Shown piece by piece: positions 35,271 to 43,493 of a stretch of DNA of 64,000 bases. The DNA lies in assembly GCA_963790525.1 (NCBI GenBank), contig CAWBOV010000003.1, forward strand, positions 868,001 through 932,000. Reading direction: 5' to 3'. Numbering within the stretch: position 1 is the stretch's first letter; each line of letters begins with the position of its first letter. The position numbers and the translations under genes were made by a program. The stretch is from CAWBOV01 sp963790525. GTDB lineage: Bacteria > Actinomycetota > Actinomycetes > Mycobacteriales > Jatrophihabitantaceae. The notes beneath the pieces were generated by a model. It was not told where the DNA came from. It ran no database searches and was given only the letters and a program-made list of their open reading frames with translations.

Positions 35271-35513
35271 ACCGGCCCTCAGCGCCTGCCAGCGGCCACC
35301 TCGGTTGAGGATGCTTCGATCGTCGCCTCCGATCAACGAGTCGGCTGCAACGGGTGTGTAGAACGGCTGTGCCCGGCGCGGTCGCGCGCCGGTGCGCGGG
35401 TACCGTCGGGGCAGGGCCATGATTCCGCTGGCCCGCGCCGTAAAGAGCACGGTCGCGCTGAAGACGGCACACCACACGACGGCGCCCCGGTGCGCCGCGA
35501 GATGGAGCACCCC

Positions 35514-36452
35514 ATGATCGAGGCGCGCAACCTCACCAAGCGATACGGCTCCACAGTCGCGGTGGACGACCTGTCCTTCACCGTCGGCTCAGGCATGGTC
35601 ACCGGATTCCTCGGCCCCAACGGCGCCGGCAAGTCCACCACGATGCGCATGATCCTCGGGCTGGACTCGCCCACCTCCGGCTCGGTCACGGTGAACGGTG
35701 CGCCCTATGCCGCACACACCAGGCCGCTGCACGAGGTCGGCGCGCTGCTGGAGGCTCGGGCCGTCCACACGGGCCGCTCTGCCCGCAATCACCTGCGAGC
35801 CATGGCGGCGACGACCGGGATCGGGCGCGCTCGCGTGGACGAGGTCATCGATCTCGTCGGGCTGACGGCGGTCGCGGACCAGCGGGCGGGCGCGTTCTCG
35901 CTCGGGATGGGGCAGCGCCTCGGGATCGCGTCGGCGCTGCTCGGCGACCCGCAGACACTGATCCTCGACGAGCCGGTCAACGGGCTGGACCCGGACGGCG
36001 TCCGCTGGATCCGCAACCTGCTCAAGGGACTGGCCGAGGAGGGGCGGACGGTCTTCCTCTCCTCGCATCTGATGAGCGAGATGGCACTGACCGCCGACCA
36101 CGTCATCGTCGTCGGGAAGGGCCGCCTGCTCCGGGACCAGTCGATGGCGGCGTTCATCGCCGACGCGTCGGGGGAGACCGTGCGCGTGCGCACTCCGGAC
36201 ACAGCGCAGATGCGCGCGCTGCTGACGCGCGAGGCGAGCGCCGTACGGGTCCTGGCCGACGGCGCTCTCGAGGTCGAGGGCATGACGAGCGAGCAGATCG
36301 GCACGGCCGCGGCGGGAGCGCACCTGACCCTGTTCGAGTTGACCACGCAGGCCGCTTCACTGGAGGAGGCGTACATGGCGCTCACCGAGGACTCGGTGGA
36401 CTACCGATCGTCGGGTCGTCGCTCGCCCGGGGCCGCGGAGCTGGCGGCGTGA
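35514..36452 (+). CDS. ABC-2 type transporter ATP-binding protein
   Basis: ATPase of an ABC-2 exporter. ATG 35514 gives MIEARNLTKRYGSTVAVDDL. It has Walker A GPNGAGKST, Walker B LILDEPVNGLDPDG and the H-loop SSHLMSE. The signature region is FSLGMGQRLGIASALL, where the usual SGG is changed to LGM as in other drug- or antibiotic-type ABC-2 ATPases. An earlier in-frame GTG (35490) is less likely. The C-terminal 100 residues form the usual regulatory domain. It overlaps the permease by four bases. Confidence 0.86.
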   Translation: MIEARNLTKRYGSTVAVDDLSFTVGSGMVTGFLGPNGAGKSTTMRMILGLDSPTSGSVTVNGAPYAAHTRPLHEVGALLEARAVHTGRSARNHLRAMAATTGIGRARVDEVIDLVGLTAVADQRAGAFSLGMGQRLGIASALLGDPQTLILDEPVNGLDPDGVRWIRNLLKGLAEEGRTVFLSSHLMSEMALTADHVIVVGKGRLLRDQSMAAFIADASGETVRVRTPDTAQMRALLTREASAVRVLADGALEVEGMTSEQIGTAAAGAHLTLFELTTQAASLEEAYMALTEDSVDYRSSGRRSPGAAELAA

Positions 36453-37285
36453 GCGCGGACGTGCGCACCGGCGCGGATCGCGTGTCGCCGGCCGGATCGG
36501 GCGCTGCAGTAGCGTCCCGGCCGGTCACGCTGCCCCGTGTCGTCGCCTCCGAGTGGATCAAGTTCCGGACGCTGCGGTCGACGGTGTCGGTCCTGGGTGG
36601 CGCGATGGCGGGCATGATCGTCATCGGCCTGATCGTCGCGTACAACACCCGCCACCTCACGCCGAACATCCAGCCAGACGACCACGTCCAGTCCTCGACG
36701 ATGCAGGGGTACTACCTCGGGCAACTGCTGATCGGCGCGCTCGGCGTGCTCTTCGTCAGCGGCGAGTACAGCACCGGCATGATCAGGTCCACCCTGGCGG
36801 CAGTGCCGAAGCGCCTGCCCGTGCTGTGGGCGAAACTGATCGTGTTCGTGGTCGTGGTGGGTGTGGCGATGACGGCCGTGTGCCTGATCGCCTTCGTGGC
36901 CGCTCAGGGCCTGATCTCCCAGTACCGCACCGGGTACTCGCTGGGTGATCCGGGCGTGTTGCGGGTGGTCCTGGGAACCGGCGTCTATCTCACGCTGGTC
37001 GGCGTGTTCGGCGCGTGCCTGGGGTGGCTGGTTCGGAGCACGCCGGGCGCGCTGGTGTCCTATGTTGCCGCGATCCTCGTCGTTCCGGTGCTGTTCGGCA
37101 CCGTGCTGGGGACGTGGGGCAAGGACATCGCCGAGTACCTCCCGAGCCAGGCGGGTGCGAGCTTCGTCCGCAGTATCGCCGAGCCGTATTCGCTCGCCCC
37201 GTGGACCGGCCTCGGCGTGCTGGCGCTGTGGGTCCTGCTCGCCCTCGGCGTGGCGAGTGTCTCGCTGCGGGGGCGCGACGCCTGA
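36449..37285 (+). CDS. ABC-2 type transporter permease
   Basis: A 278-residue membrane protein with about six helices. The first follows VASEWIKFRTLRSTVSVLGG, the 'E..K..T.R' start common to ABC-2 permeases. VLFVSGEYSTGMIRSTLAAV is the conserved cytosolic loop with the 'E...G.I...L' pattern. GTG 36449 overlaps the ATPase stop (GTGA). Substrate unknown; some such pairs give self-resistance to antibiotics. Confidence 0.83.
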   Translation: MSADVRTGADRVSPAGSGAAVASRPVTLPRVVASEWIKFRTLRSTVSVLGGAMAGMIVIGLIVAYNTRHLTPNIQPDDHVQSSTMQGYYLGQLLIGALGVLFVSGEYSTGMIRSTLAAVPKRLPVLWAKLIVFVVVVGVAMTAVCLIAFVAAQGLISQYRTGYSLGDPGVLRVVLGTGVYLTLVGVFGACLGWLVRSTPGALVSYVAAILVVPVLFGTVLGTWGKDIAEYLPSQAGASFVRSIAEPYSLAPWTGLGVLALWVLLALGVASVSLRGRDA

Positions 37286-37431
37286 CGGTTCCTTGCCGGG
37301 CGGCTGTTACAAGTGGGGTTTGTAGGTCACGGGCGGATCTCGTTTCGTGTGCGGCGTCACCCGGACCCATCCAGAACGTGTGGACGGGCCGAACCCCTTG
37401 CAACAGTCGCCAACACGAAGGAATGAACATC

Positions 37432-38082
37432 ATGCGCATTGTCCAGAAAGCAGTCCTCGGCTTCACCGCCGCCGCGCTCCTCGCGATCCCGCTGGCGGCC
37501 TGCTCCTCCAGCAGCACCACCAAGGCCTCCGACAAGCCCGTGGCCACCATCCCCAGCCTCACCGGCAAGGACACCCAGGTCACCCTCGACGCCGGGTTCG
37601 TCTCCGCGCTGACCTCCCTCAAGCTCACCCCCGGCGTCACCGGCACCGCGACCCTGGCCAACGGCGCCGTCGACTTCCCGATCACCGGCGGCAACGTCAC
37701 CTACTACACCCCCGGCACCAAGAGCCCGTTCGTCGTCGGCGACATCAAGCACGACGGGTCCGGGCTGTCGCTGACCGCCGGCACCGGCGCCAGCGCGATC
37801 AAGGTCGAGCTCACCAACTTCGACATCGACCCCGGCGCGTCCAAGCTCTACGGCGACGTCTCGGTCAACGGCAAGTCCGCCGCGACCCACGCCTACCTGT
37901 TCTACCTGGACGGCACCACGCTGAAGTCCCTGCAGACCGTCGGTGACACCGCCATCCTCGAAGGCACCAAGGTCGAGATCTCCCCCGACGCCGCGGGCCT
38001 GCTCAACTCCACCTTCAAGACCACCGCCGTCAAGGCCGACCTCCTCGTCGGCATCGCCAAGATCACCGTCAACACCAAGTAG
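37432..38082 (+). CDS. Secreted lipoprotein, beta-rich, unknown function
   Basis: A 216-residue exported protein. ATG 37432 has AAGGA nine bases upstream. The signal sequence VLGFTAAALLAIPLAAC ends in a lipobox with acylated Cys near residue 24, then a serine-rich linker. The mature part is beta-strand-rich, with VDFPITGGNVTYYTPG, GSGLSLTAGTG and VELTNFDIDPGASKLYGDV. This pattern resembles HtaA-like heme-binding beta domains, but only weakly. It has its own terminator downstream. Function not known. Confidence 0.7.
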   Translation: MRIVQKAVLGFTAAALLAIPLAACSSSSTTKASDKPVATIPSLTGKDTQVTLDAGFVSALTSLKLTPGVTGTATLANGAVDFPITGGNVTYYTPGTKSPFVVGDIKHDGSGLSLTAGTGASAIKVELTNFDIDPGASKLYGDVSVNGKSAATHAYLFYLDGTTLKSLQTVGDTAILEGTKVEISPDAAGLLNSTFKTTAVKADLLVGIAKITVNTK

Positions 38083-38099
38083 CACCTGGAACGAGCCCC

Positions 38100-38135
38100 G
38101 AGGGCTCCGCCGCGTACCCACGCGGCGGAGCCCTC
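38100..38135 (+). terminator. Terminator of the lipoprotein gene
   Basis: Perfect 16-base arms (38100-38115 and 38120-38135) around the four-base loop ACCC, 17 bases after the stop codon. It is the strongest hairpin in this stretch. Confidence 0.8.
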
Positions 38136-38316
38136 GCTCGTCGGGCGGCTCCGCCGGACCGGTGCGCGGGCGTGACGGATGCGGCTGGTGACTGCCACGT
38201 CAGGCCCGCGCACCCCGGTGGCCCCCGGGAGGCAGCACGCAATCCGGGCGGCCCCGGGCGCACGAACCTCTCCCGCAGAGACCTCCGCTCGACGCCGACG
38301 AAGAAGGGGAGACGCG

Positions 38317-38877
38317 ATGCCCGCCCGCACCGGCCCGCCCGCCGAACCCGACGCCGGCGACTCCCGCGCGCTGGTCGAGGAGGCCTACGTCGGCTACGCG
38401 GAGTTCTGCCGCCGGATAGCCCGCACCGTCACCCGCGACGCCCACCTCGCCGAGGACGTCGTGCAGGAGACCTTCCTGAGCCTGTGGAAGTCGGTCGACC
38501 GCATCGACAGGAACCACGGGGGACCGGCCGGCTGGCTGGCCGTCGTCACCCACCACCGTGCCGTGGACCTCGTGCGCCACGAGACCACGCGCCCCAGGCC
38601 GGTCGCCGACACCTCGTCGCTCCTGGCCGAGGTGGGATCCGACGCGCGTGGCCCGGAGTCGCTGGCGATCGCCTCGGCGGACGCCGGAACGGTGCGCCGC
38701 GCCCTCACGACGCTGAGCGTCGCGCAGCGCCAGGTCGTCGTGCTCGCGTACTACTACGGCTACAGCCAGCGCGAGATCGCCCTGGTGGTGGGCGTTCCCA
38801 TCGGGACGGTGAAGACCCGCACCATGGCGGCCCTGCGCAAGCTGCGTCTCGCGCTCGGGCCCCTCGAAGCCGGCTGA
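38317..38877 (+). CDS. ECF-family RNA polymerase sigma factor
   Basis: A 186-residue sigma-70 family factor. Region 2 is seen in ARTVTRDAHLAEDVVQETFL and the -10-binding helix through AGWLAVVTHHRAVDLVRHE. Region 4 is seen in LTTLSVAQRQVVVLAYYYGY with SQREIALVVGVPIGTVKTR. AAGGGGAGA precedes ATG 38317. No anti-sigma gene is adjacent, since the next gene is on the other strand. SigK-like ECF proteins have this layout; the regulon is unknown. Confidence 0.87.
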   Translation: MPARTGPPAEPDAGDSRALVEEAYVGYAEFCRRIARTVTRDAHLAEDVVQETFLSLWKSVDRIDRNHGGPAGWLAVVTHHRAVDLVRHETTRPRPVADTSSLLAEVGSDARGPESLAIASADAGTVRRALTTLSVAQRQVVVLAYYYGYSQREIALVVGVPIGTVKTRTMAALRKLRLALGPLEAG

Positions 38878-38887
38878 TCAGGCGCCC

Positions 38888-39697
38888 TCAGCGCCCCGAC
38901 CCGGGAGCCTGGCAGAACGGGCACCAGAACAGGTTCCGCCCGACCAGCACCTCGGTTCTGATCTCGGTGCCGCACACCCGGCACGGCAGACCGGCCCGGC
39001 GGTAGACGTAGTTGGCCTCGCTCCTGCTCAGCACGCCGCGCGCGCGGGGACGGTCCTCGGCACGGACGGTGACGATGCGCCCGGACCGGACGCCGGCGCG
39101 CATCAGTGTGACGAGATCGCCCCACATCTGCGTCCACACGTCGGCGCGGAGCTCGCGCCCGGCGAGCAGGGGATCCACCCGGTGGCGGAACAGCAGCTCG
39201 GCGCGGTAGACGTTGCCGATCCCGGCGATCACCTGCTGGTCCATGAGCAGTGCCCCGATCGGCGCCCTGCTGCGGGTCAGGCGCAGCCACGCCCGGAGCG
39301 GGTCGGCGTCGCGGCGCAGGGGATCGGGGCCCAGCCGCGCGACCAGGGCGCGGATCTCCTCCGGCTCGATCAGCTCGCACGCGGTGGGGCCGCGCAGGTC
39401 GGTCCAGGCGTCCGCGGTCGACAGCCGTAACCGGAGCGCGCCGACGGGCTCGGGCGGCGTGCCCTCCCCGGTGGTGAACTTCCCGTACAGACCGAGGTGG
39501 ATGTGCAGCGCCGGCGCGCCCCGGTAGTGGTGGAGCAGGTGCTTGCCGATGGCTTCGGCCCGCGTCAGCACATGTGCGTCGATCAGCCGCGCGCCCTCGG
39601 CGAAGCGTCCCTGCGGGCTGCTCGCCGCCACCTCGCGAGCGCCGAAGAGGCGCTGGTGCTGCCGTGCCAGGCGATGGATCGTGTGCCCCTCAGGCAC
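38888..39697 (-). CDS. nei: Fpg/Nei-family DNA glycosylase
   Basis: Removes oxidised bases and cleaves the abasic site. From the GTG start the protein begins MPEGHTIHRLARQHQ. Pro2-Glu3 is the catalytic pair once the start Met is removed. GPDPLRRDAD, the helix-two-turn-helix segment GALLMDQQVIAGIGNVYRAE and the C-terminal zinc finger (C-x2-C in PCRVCG and C-x2-C in WCPFCQ) are all present. 'PEGH' rather than 'PELP' marks the mycobacterial Nei-type group. 269 residues. Confidence 0.9.
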   Translation of the reverse strand: MPEGHTIHRLARQHQRLFGAREVAASSPQGRFAEGARLIDAHVLTRAEAIGKHLLHHYRGAPALHIHLGLYGKFTTGEGTPPEPVGALRLRLSTADAWTDLRGPTACELIEPEEIRALVARLGPDPLRRDADPLRAWLRLTRSRAPIGALLMDQQVIAGIGNVYRAELLFRHRVDPLLAGRELRADVWTQMWGDLVTLMRAGVRSGRIVTVRAEDRPRARGVLSRSEANYVYRRAGLPCRVCGTEIRTEVLVGRNLFWCPFCQAPGSGR

Positions 39698-40046
39698 GGC
39701 GGTCCGCAGCGGCCGCGGCTTCTGTCATGAGGGCAATGTAGCCACCACCGCATGGCGGCCCGGTCGCAGCTACCCGCCTGTCAGCGGTTGCGCGGACAGG
39801 GCAGCCGCGAGCGCGGCGCAGAGGCCCGGACGGGGGGTTCGGGAGCACTCTGCGCCGCGTCGGTGGAGGCGGCCGGCGACGGGCACAGCAGGACCCGGCG
39901 GGACATCCTGAGTCCTCGCATGTCGCACCCCCGAGTCGGTCGTCTTCCACCCTGCATACGGATGCGGCGGGCTCGGCGGATGCGCCCGTGCTCACATCGT
40001 GACCTCGGGAAACGAGCCGGGACGATCTGCACGCGGGCGGAGCGGC
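39698..40046. other. Intergenic region without a recognised gene
   Basis: 349 bases between the glycosylase and an SDR gene. Open frames exist in several directions but none has a ribosome site and typical codon use together. No terminator or repeat was seen. Confidence 0.5.
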
Positions 40047-40808
40047 TCAGGTGATGGTGACTCCGCCGTCGACGACGATCGTCTGGCCGGTGACGTAGCC
40101 GCCCGCCGCGGAGGCCAGCCAGATCACCGAGGCCGCGAGCTCCTCCGGATCGCCCATCCGGCCGAGGATGACGCGTTCGGGCAGCTTGGCCAGGTAGTCC
40201 GGGTGGTACTGGTCGGTCATCTCACTGGCGAAGAAGCCAGGGGCGACGGCGTTCACGCGGATCCCCTTGCGGGCCCCCCACTGCTGTGCCAGGTCGCGGG
40301 TCAGGCCGAGCACGCCGGCCTTGCTCGCCGCGTAGGCGGCCTGGGGGAGCCCCGCCGTGGTGATGCCGAGCACGCTCGCGATGTTGATGATCGAGCTGCC
40401 GGGCTGCATGACCTTTCCGCAGGCCTGGGCCATCCAGTAGGAGCCGTTGAGGTTCAGGTCGATCACCGACGTGAACTGCTCCGGCGTCTCGCGGGTGGCG
40501 GGCACGGCCGTGCCGACGCCGGCGTTGTTGATCAATACGTCGACCCTGCCGAAGCGATCCATGGCCGCCGCGACGACGGCGCTGCAGGCAGCGGGGTCGG
40601 TCACGTCGGTGGGTACGGGGAGTGCCTGCCGACCGGCGGCGCGGACCAGCTCCGCGGTCTCGGCGAGCCGGTCCGCCCGCCGTGCCGCGAGCACGACGTC
40701 CGCGCCGGCTTCCGCGCAGCCCTGGGCGAACGCGACGCCCAGGCCGGAGGAGGCACCGGTCACGATCACGACCTTGTCGTCGAGGCGGAATCTGTCGAGG
40801 ACGGGCAC
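40047..40808 (-). CDS. Short-chain dehydrogenase/reductase
   Basis: Classical SDR of 253 residues. GTG 40808 has AAGGAG eight bases upstream. NAD(P) site VIVTGASSGLGVAFA, NNAG, the catalytic Ser in INIASVLG, active Tyr/Lys in YAASKAG and the C-terminal GYVTGQTIVVDGG are all conserved. An Arg-rich cofactor loop AARRADRL suggests NADP(H). Substrate cannot be told. It is divergent from the small peptide gene at 41006. Confidence 0.88.
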   Translation of the reverse strand: MPVLDRFRLDDKVVIVTGASSGLGVAFAQGCAEAGADVVLAARRADRLAETAELVRAAGRQALPVPTDVTDPAACSAVVAAAMDRFGRVDVLINNAGVGTAVPATRETPEQFTSVIDLNLNGSYWMAQACGKVMQPGSSIINIASVLGITTAGLPQAAYAASKAGVLGLTRDLAQQWGARKGIRVNAVAPGFFASEMTDQYHPDYLAKLPERVILGRMGDPEELAASVIWLASAAGGYVTGQTIVVDGGVTIT

Positions 40809-40919
40809 GCGGGGGCTCCTTCTGTCGTGGGCAGGCCACGCTCGCCGTGGCCGGAGCCGACAATACGGCGCAGCCGGTAGCGGCTTGGATAACCGTTCGA
40901 TAACTAGGAAGTCTCTTGC

Positions 40920-40947
40920 TTGACAACTACTTCTGATGCAGTAATGA
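40920..40947 (+). promoter_or_regulatory. Strong housekeeping-type promoter
   Basis: TTGACA (40920-40925, perfect -35) and TAATGA (40942-40947) with a 16-base spacer, about 60 bases upstream of the 51-residue peptide gene. The surrounding 90 bases are unusually AT-rich for this genome. It is one of the best promoter matches in the window. Confidence 0.6.
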
Positions 40948-41005
40948 TTGGCGTCATCAACTTCCACCGGACAGGGTCTGGTGGACACGACGCGAAGGAT
41001 CTCCC

Positions 41006-41161
41006 ATGGGCGCACAGTGGCAGGACGCGAACTCCCTCGACATGAGCTCGTTCGAGGCAGCGTTCACCCTGGCCAGCTACGTCCGGGCCAACGCCGACTC
41101 CGCCGCCCAGGCCGAGTCCACCGACGTCGACGACGACGGCCCGCTGCTGCTCTGCTGGTAG
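41006..41161 (+). CDS. Small 51-residue peptide, possible RiPP-like precursor
   Basis: ATG 41006 with GAAGGAT ten bases upstream and a strong promoter. It starts MGAQWQDANSLDMSSFEAAF, has a helical middle rich in Ala/Asp, then an acidic DVDDDG stretch and the hydrophobic end PLLLCW directly before the TAG. An acidic linker followed by a short hydrophobic tail with Cys and Trp is what a leader-core precursor can look like, but no modification enzyme is adjacent. It stands alone on the plus strand. I do not recognise a family. Confidence 0.5.
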   Translation: MGAQWQDANSLDMSSFEAAFTLASYVRANADSAAQAESTDVDDDGPLLLCW

Positions 41162-41180
41162 TCGTCGGGCGGCCGGATGG

Positions 41181-42263
41181 TCAGCCCGAATCCGGGCCAT
41201 CGCCGGTCAGGCCGAGTTCCTCGCCGCCGAGGCCGTCGAAGTGCCGCATCACCAGCGACACGTCCACGTCCTCGAAGGCGGCCGGCTCCCACCGCGGAGC
41301 GCGGTCCTTGTCCACCACCCGAGCCCGGATGCCCTCGGCGAAATCCGGGTGCAGCAGCCGCCGGCACGACACCCGGAACTCCATGTCGAGGTCCGCTTCC
41401 AGGGACGGCAGCTCCCGCGCCCGCCGCAGCGCGGCAAGGGTGACGGCCACTGCGGTGGGGCTCTTCTCCCGGATCACGGCGGCCGCCTCACGCGCCGGCG
41501 CGGCCTCGGAACGCGACAACCGCCCGAGGATCTCGAGCACCGAATCCCCGGCGTAGCACGCGTCGACCCAGCCGCGCAGGTCCTCCAGCGCGTCCGATCG
41601 GGCAGGAACACCCGTCGCGGCGACGATCGCGGTCAGGGCGCGCGCGTCACCGGCCGCACGCAGCTGCTCGAGAGCCGCCGTGGGCGCCTCGACATCGGCC
41701 AGGCCCGCCGCCACCGCCTCGCCGGGGCCCAGTGACGTGCCGGTCAGCCCGAAGTGGGTCCCGATCTCGCCGGGCGCACGCGCGAGCAGCCACGTTCCGC
41801 CGACGTCGGGCACCATGCCGATCGTGACCTCGGGCATGCCGATCCGGGAGTTCGGGAACACCACGCGCACCGAGGCGTGGGCAGAGATGCCGACCCCGCC
41901 GCCCAACACGATCCCGTGCATCCAGGCATGGACCGGTTTGCGGTACCGGGCGATCCGGGCGTTGAGCAGGTATTCCTCGCGCCACAGCTCACGGGCGGCG
42001 ACACCGTCGGTCCGGGCCGCCGTGTACATCGCCTTGATGTCACCGCCGGCGCACAGGCCGCGATCGCCGTCCCCGTCGATCACGACCGCCTCGACGGAGT
42101 CGTCATCGGCCCAGGCCACGAGCTGGGCGTCCAGCGCGCGGATCATGTCCAGGTTCAGCGCGTTGATCGCCGCCGGGCGCTGCAGGGTGATGATCCCGAG
42201 ATCGGCGCGCCGTTCGACGCGCACGTACTCCGTCGGCACTGGCACAGCCCGGCCCCCTGTCAT
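41181..42263 (-). CDS. 3-hydroxyisobutyryl-CoA hydrolase-like / enoyl-CoA hydratase family
   Basis: A 360-residue crotonase-fold protein. LGIITLQRPAAINALNLDMI, the oxyanion-hole GLCAGGDIKAMYTAA and MHGIVLGGGVGISAHASVRV, and FPNSRIGMPEVTIGMVPDVGGTWLLAR are conserved. The Glu in MPEVTIG and the extended C-terminal part ending in WEPAAFEDVDVSLV match 3-hydroxyisobutyryl-CoA hydrolases of valine breakdown rather than ordinary enoyl-CoA hydratases, which are about 260 residues. Acts in the cytosol. Confidence 0.83.
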   Translation of the reverse strand: MTGGRAVPVPTEYVRVERRADLGIITLQRPAAINALNLDMIRALDAQLVAWADDDSVEAVVIDGDGDRGLCAGGDIKAMYTAARTDGVAARELWREEYLLNARIARYRKPVHAWMHGIVLGGGVGISAHASVRVVFPNSRIGMPEVTIGMVPDVGGTWLLARAPGEIGTHFGLTGTSLGPGEAVAAGLADVEAPTAALEQLRAAGDARALTAIVAATGVPARSDALEDLRGWVDACYAGDSVLEILGRLSRSEAAPAREAAAVIREKSPTAVAVTLAALRRARELPSLEADLDMEFRVSCRRLLHPDFAEGIRARVVDKDRAPRWEPAAFEDVDVSLVMRHFDGLGGEELGLTGDGPDSG

Positions 42264-42320
42264 CCGTCGGGCAGCCTGCCCGTCTGGATCCTAGAGCCGC
42301 CCCGTCCCGATCGGCGGAGG

Positions 42321-43100
42321 TCAGTCGGAGAAGTCGCCCCACTCGCGGATGCGGTACAGCTCGTGGACCTCGTCCAGCCCCGCCCGGACGTCGCCCGCCC
42401 AGCCACAGCCGCGCGCCAGGAGCAGCTCGGCCGTGGCGTCGTCGGCGTGGTATTCGCGCCGGGTCCGCCGGTGCCCGCGCCAGGCGAAGTCGGCCGCGCA
42501 CCCGGCAGCGACCCCCGCCAGCAGCAGCGCGCGGGCCGCTGCGTGCTCGTCGGGACCGGCCAGCAGCGTCGCCGCCTCCAGCTGCAGCGCCCAGACGAAC
42601 CACATCATGTCGGCGTCGATCGTGTGCCTGCCGCTGGTGCGGTACCGGCTGTCGTCCGGCGAGATCCGGGCCTGCCGCTCGGTCGCGGGAGGCAGGGCGT
42701 CGGTGGCGAACAGGTGCATGCCGCTCAGGTAGGCGTGCGGGTCGGCGGGGGAGCCGTAGTGCCGCTGCAGGATGTCGATCACCAGCGCGTCGTAGTCGAC
42801 GACCGCGGCCGCGAGGGCGGGTTCGGCCAGGCAGCGCTCGAACGCACCGTGGCGATCCGCACCGAGCGCTCGTTGCTTCCAGGCCAGGAAGACCGGAGGC
42901 GCGGAGGTGGTGGGGACGAGGTGGTGCAGCAGCCCCGGCTCACCCGGCACGCCGAAGTAGTACCGCCCCCTGGTCTCGGGCCGGTACACGTCCCAGTACT
43001 CGGTCCAGGCGTCGAGCTCGTGGAAGAAGCCGACCGCCCGGGCCGCGAGGTCGGAGGGCGCCGCCCGAGGGCGGCGCTCCCCGACAACGACGTCGGTCAC
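42321..43100 (-). CDS. Hypothetical 259-residue protein
   Basis: I do not recognise this protein. GTG 43100; helical throughout. Aromatic-rich segments are WTEYWDVYRPETRGRYYFG, DADMMWFVWALQLEAATLL and the C-terminal LYRIREWGDFSD. No signal or membrane helix. It starts six bases after the stop of the upstream 89-residue gene, so the two form an operon. Confidence 0.6.
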   Translation of the reverse strand: MTDVVVGERRPRAAPSDLAARAVGFFHELDAWTEYWDVYRPETRGRYYFGVPGEPGLLHHLVPTTSAPPVFLAWKQRALGADRHGAFERCLAEPALAAAVVDYDALVIDILQRHYGSPADPHAYLSGMHLFATDALPPATERQARISPDDSRYRTSGRHTIDADMMWFVWALQLEAATLLAGPDEHAAARALLLAGVAAGCAADFAWRGHRRTRREYHADDATAELLLARGCGWAGDVRAGLDEVHELYRIREWGDFSD

Positions 43101-43105
43101 GTCGG

Positions 43106-43375
43106 TCAGCCGATCACGGTGGTCTCGCGGGCGCCGGAGTAGGCGCCGACCTGCTCGTCGATGAACCGCACGAGGTGGCCGCTGACGGACTCGGCCAGGC
43201 CAGGCGTCTTCAACTTCGAGGCGAGCTGGACGACCTCGGCGGCCAGCTGAACCTCCTCCAGCACACCCTCGCCCCAGCCGGGCACGCGGTGCGGCTTGCC
43301 GTTGATCCAGATGATCCCACCGGCGTCGGTGAGCTGGCTCAGGAACAGGACGGCGGTCGTGGAAATCTCGGTCAT
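43106..43375 (-). CDS. Hypothetical 89-residue protein
   Basis: I do not recognise this protein. ATG 43375 with GAGGGGGA site. MTEISTTAVLFLSQLTDAGG precedes WINGKPHRVPGWGEGVLEEV and a helical second half with VRFIDEQVGAYSG. No membrane helix. First gene of a two-gene operon with the 259-residue protein. The small size and conserved-looking start suggest a real gene. Confidence 0.55.
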   Translation of the reverse strand: MTEISTTAVLFLSQLTDAGGIIWINGKPHRVPGWGEGVLEEVQLAAEVVQLASKLKTPGLAESVSGHLVRFIDEQVGAYSGARETTVIG

Positions 43376-43493
43376 GGTGGTCCCCCTCGTGTGCGGACGA
43401 TCCCGGTGATCGCCAGCTCTGAGGAGGCGGCCGCCGGAGGGGGTGATACCTGGCCCCTCACCCCAGGCCGAGGATCGCCGGTCGGGAGTTGCG

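Noticed and set aside
39698..40046. Small Arg-rich open frame on the minus strand
   Set aside because: No ribosome site, and its codon use is unlike the neighbours'.
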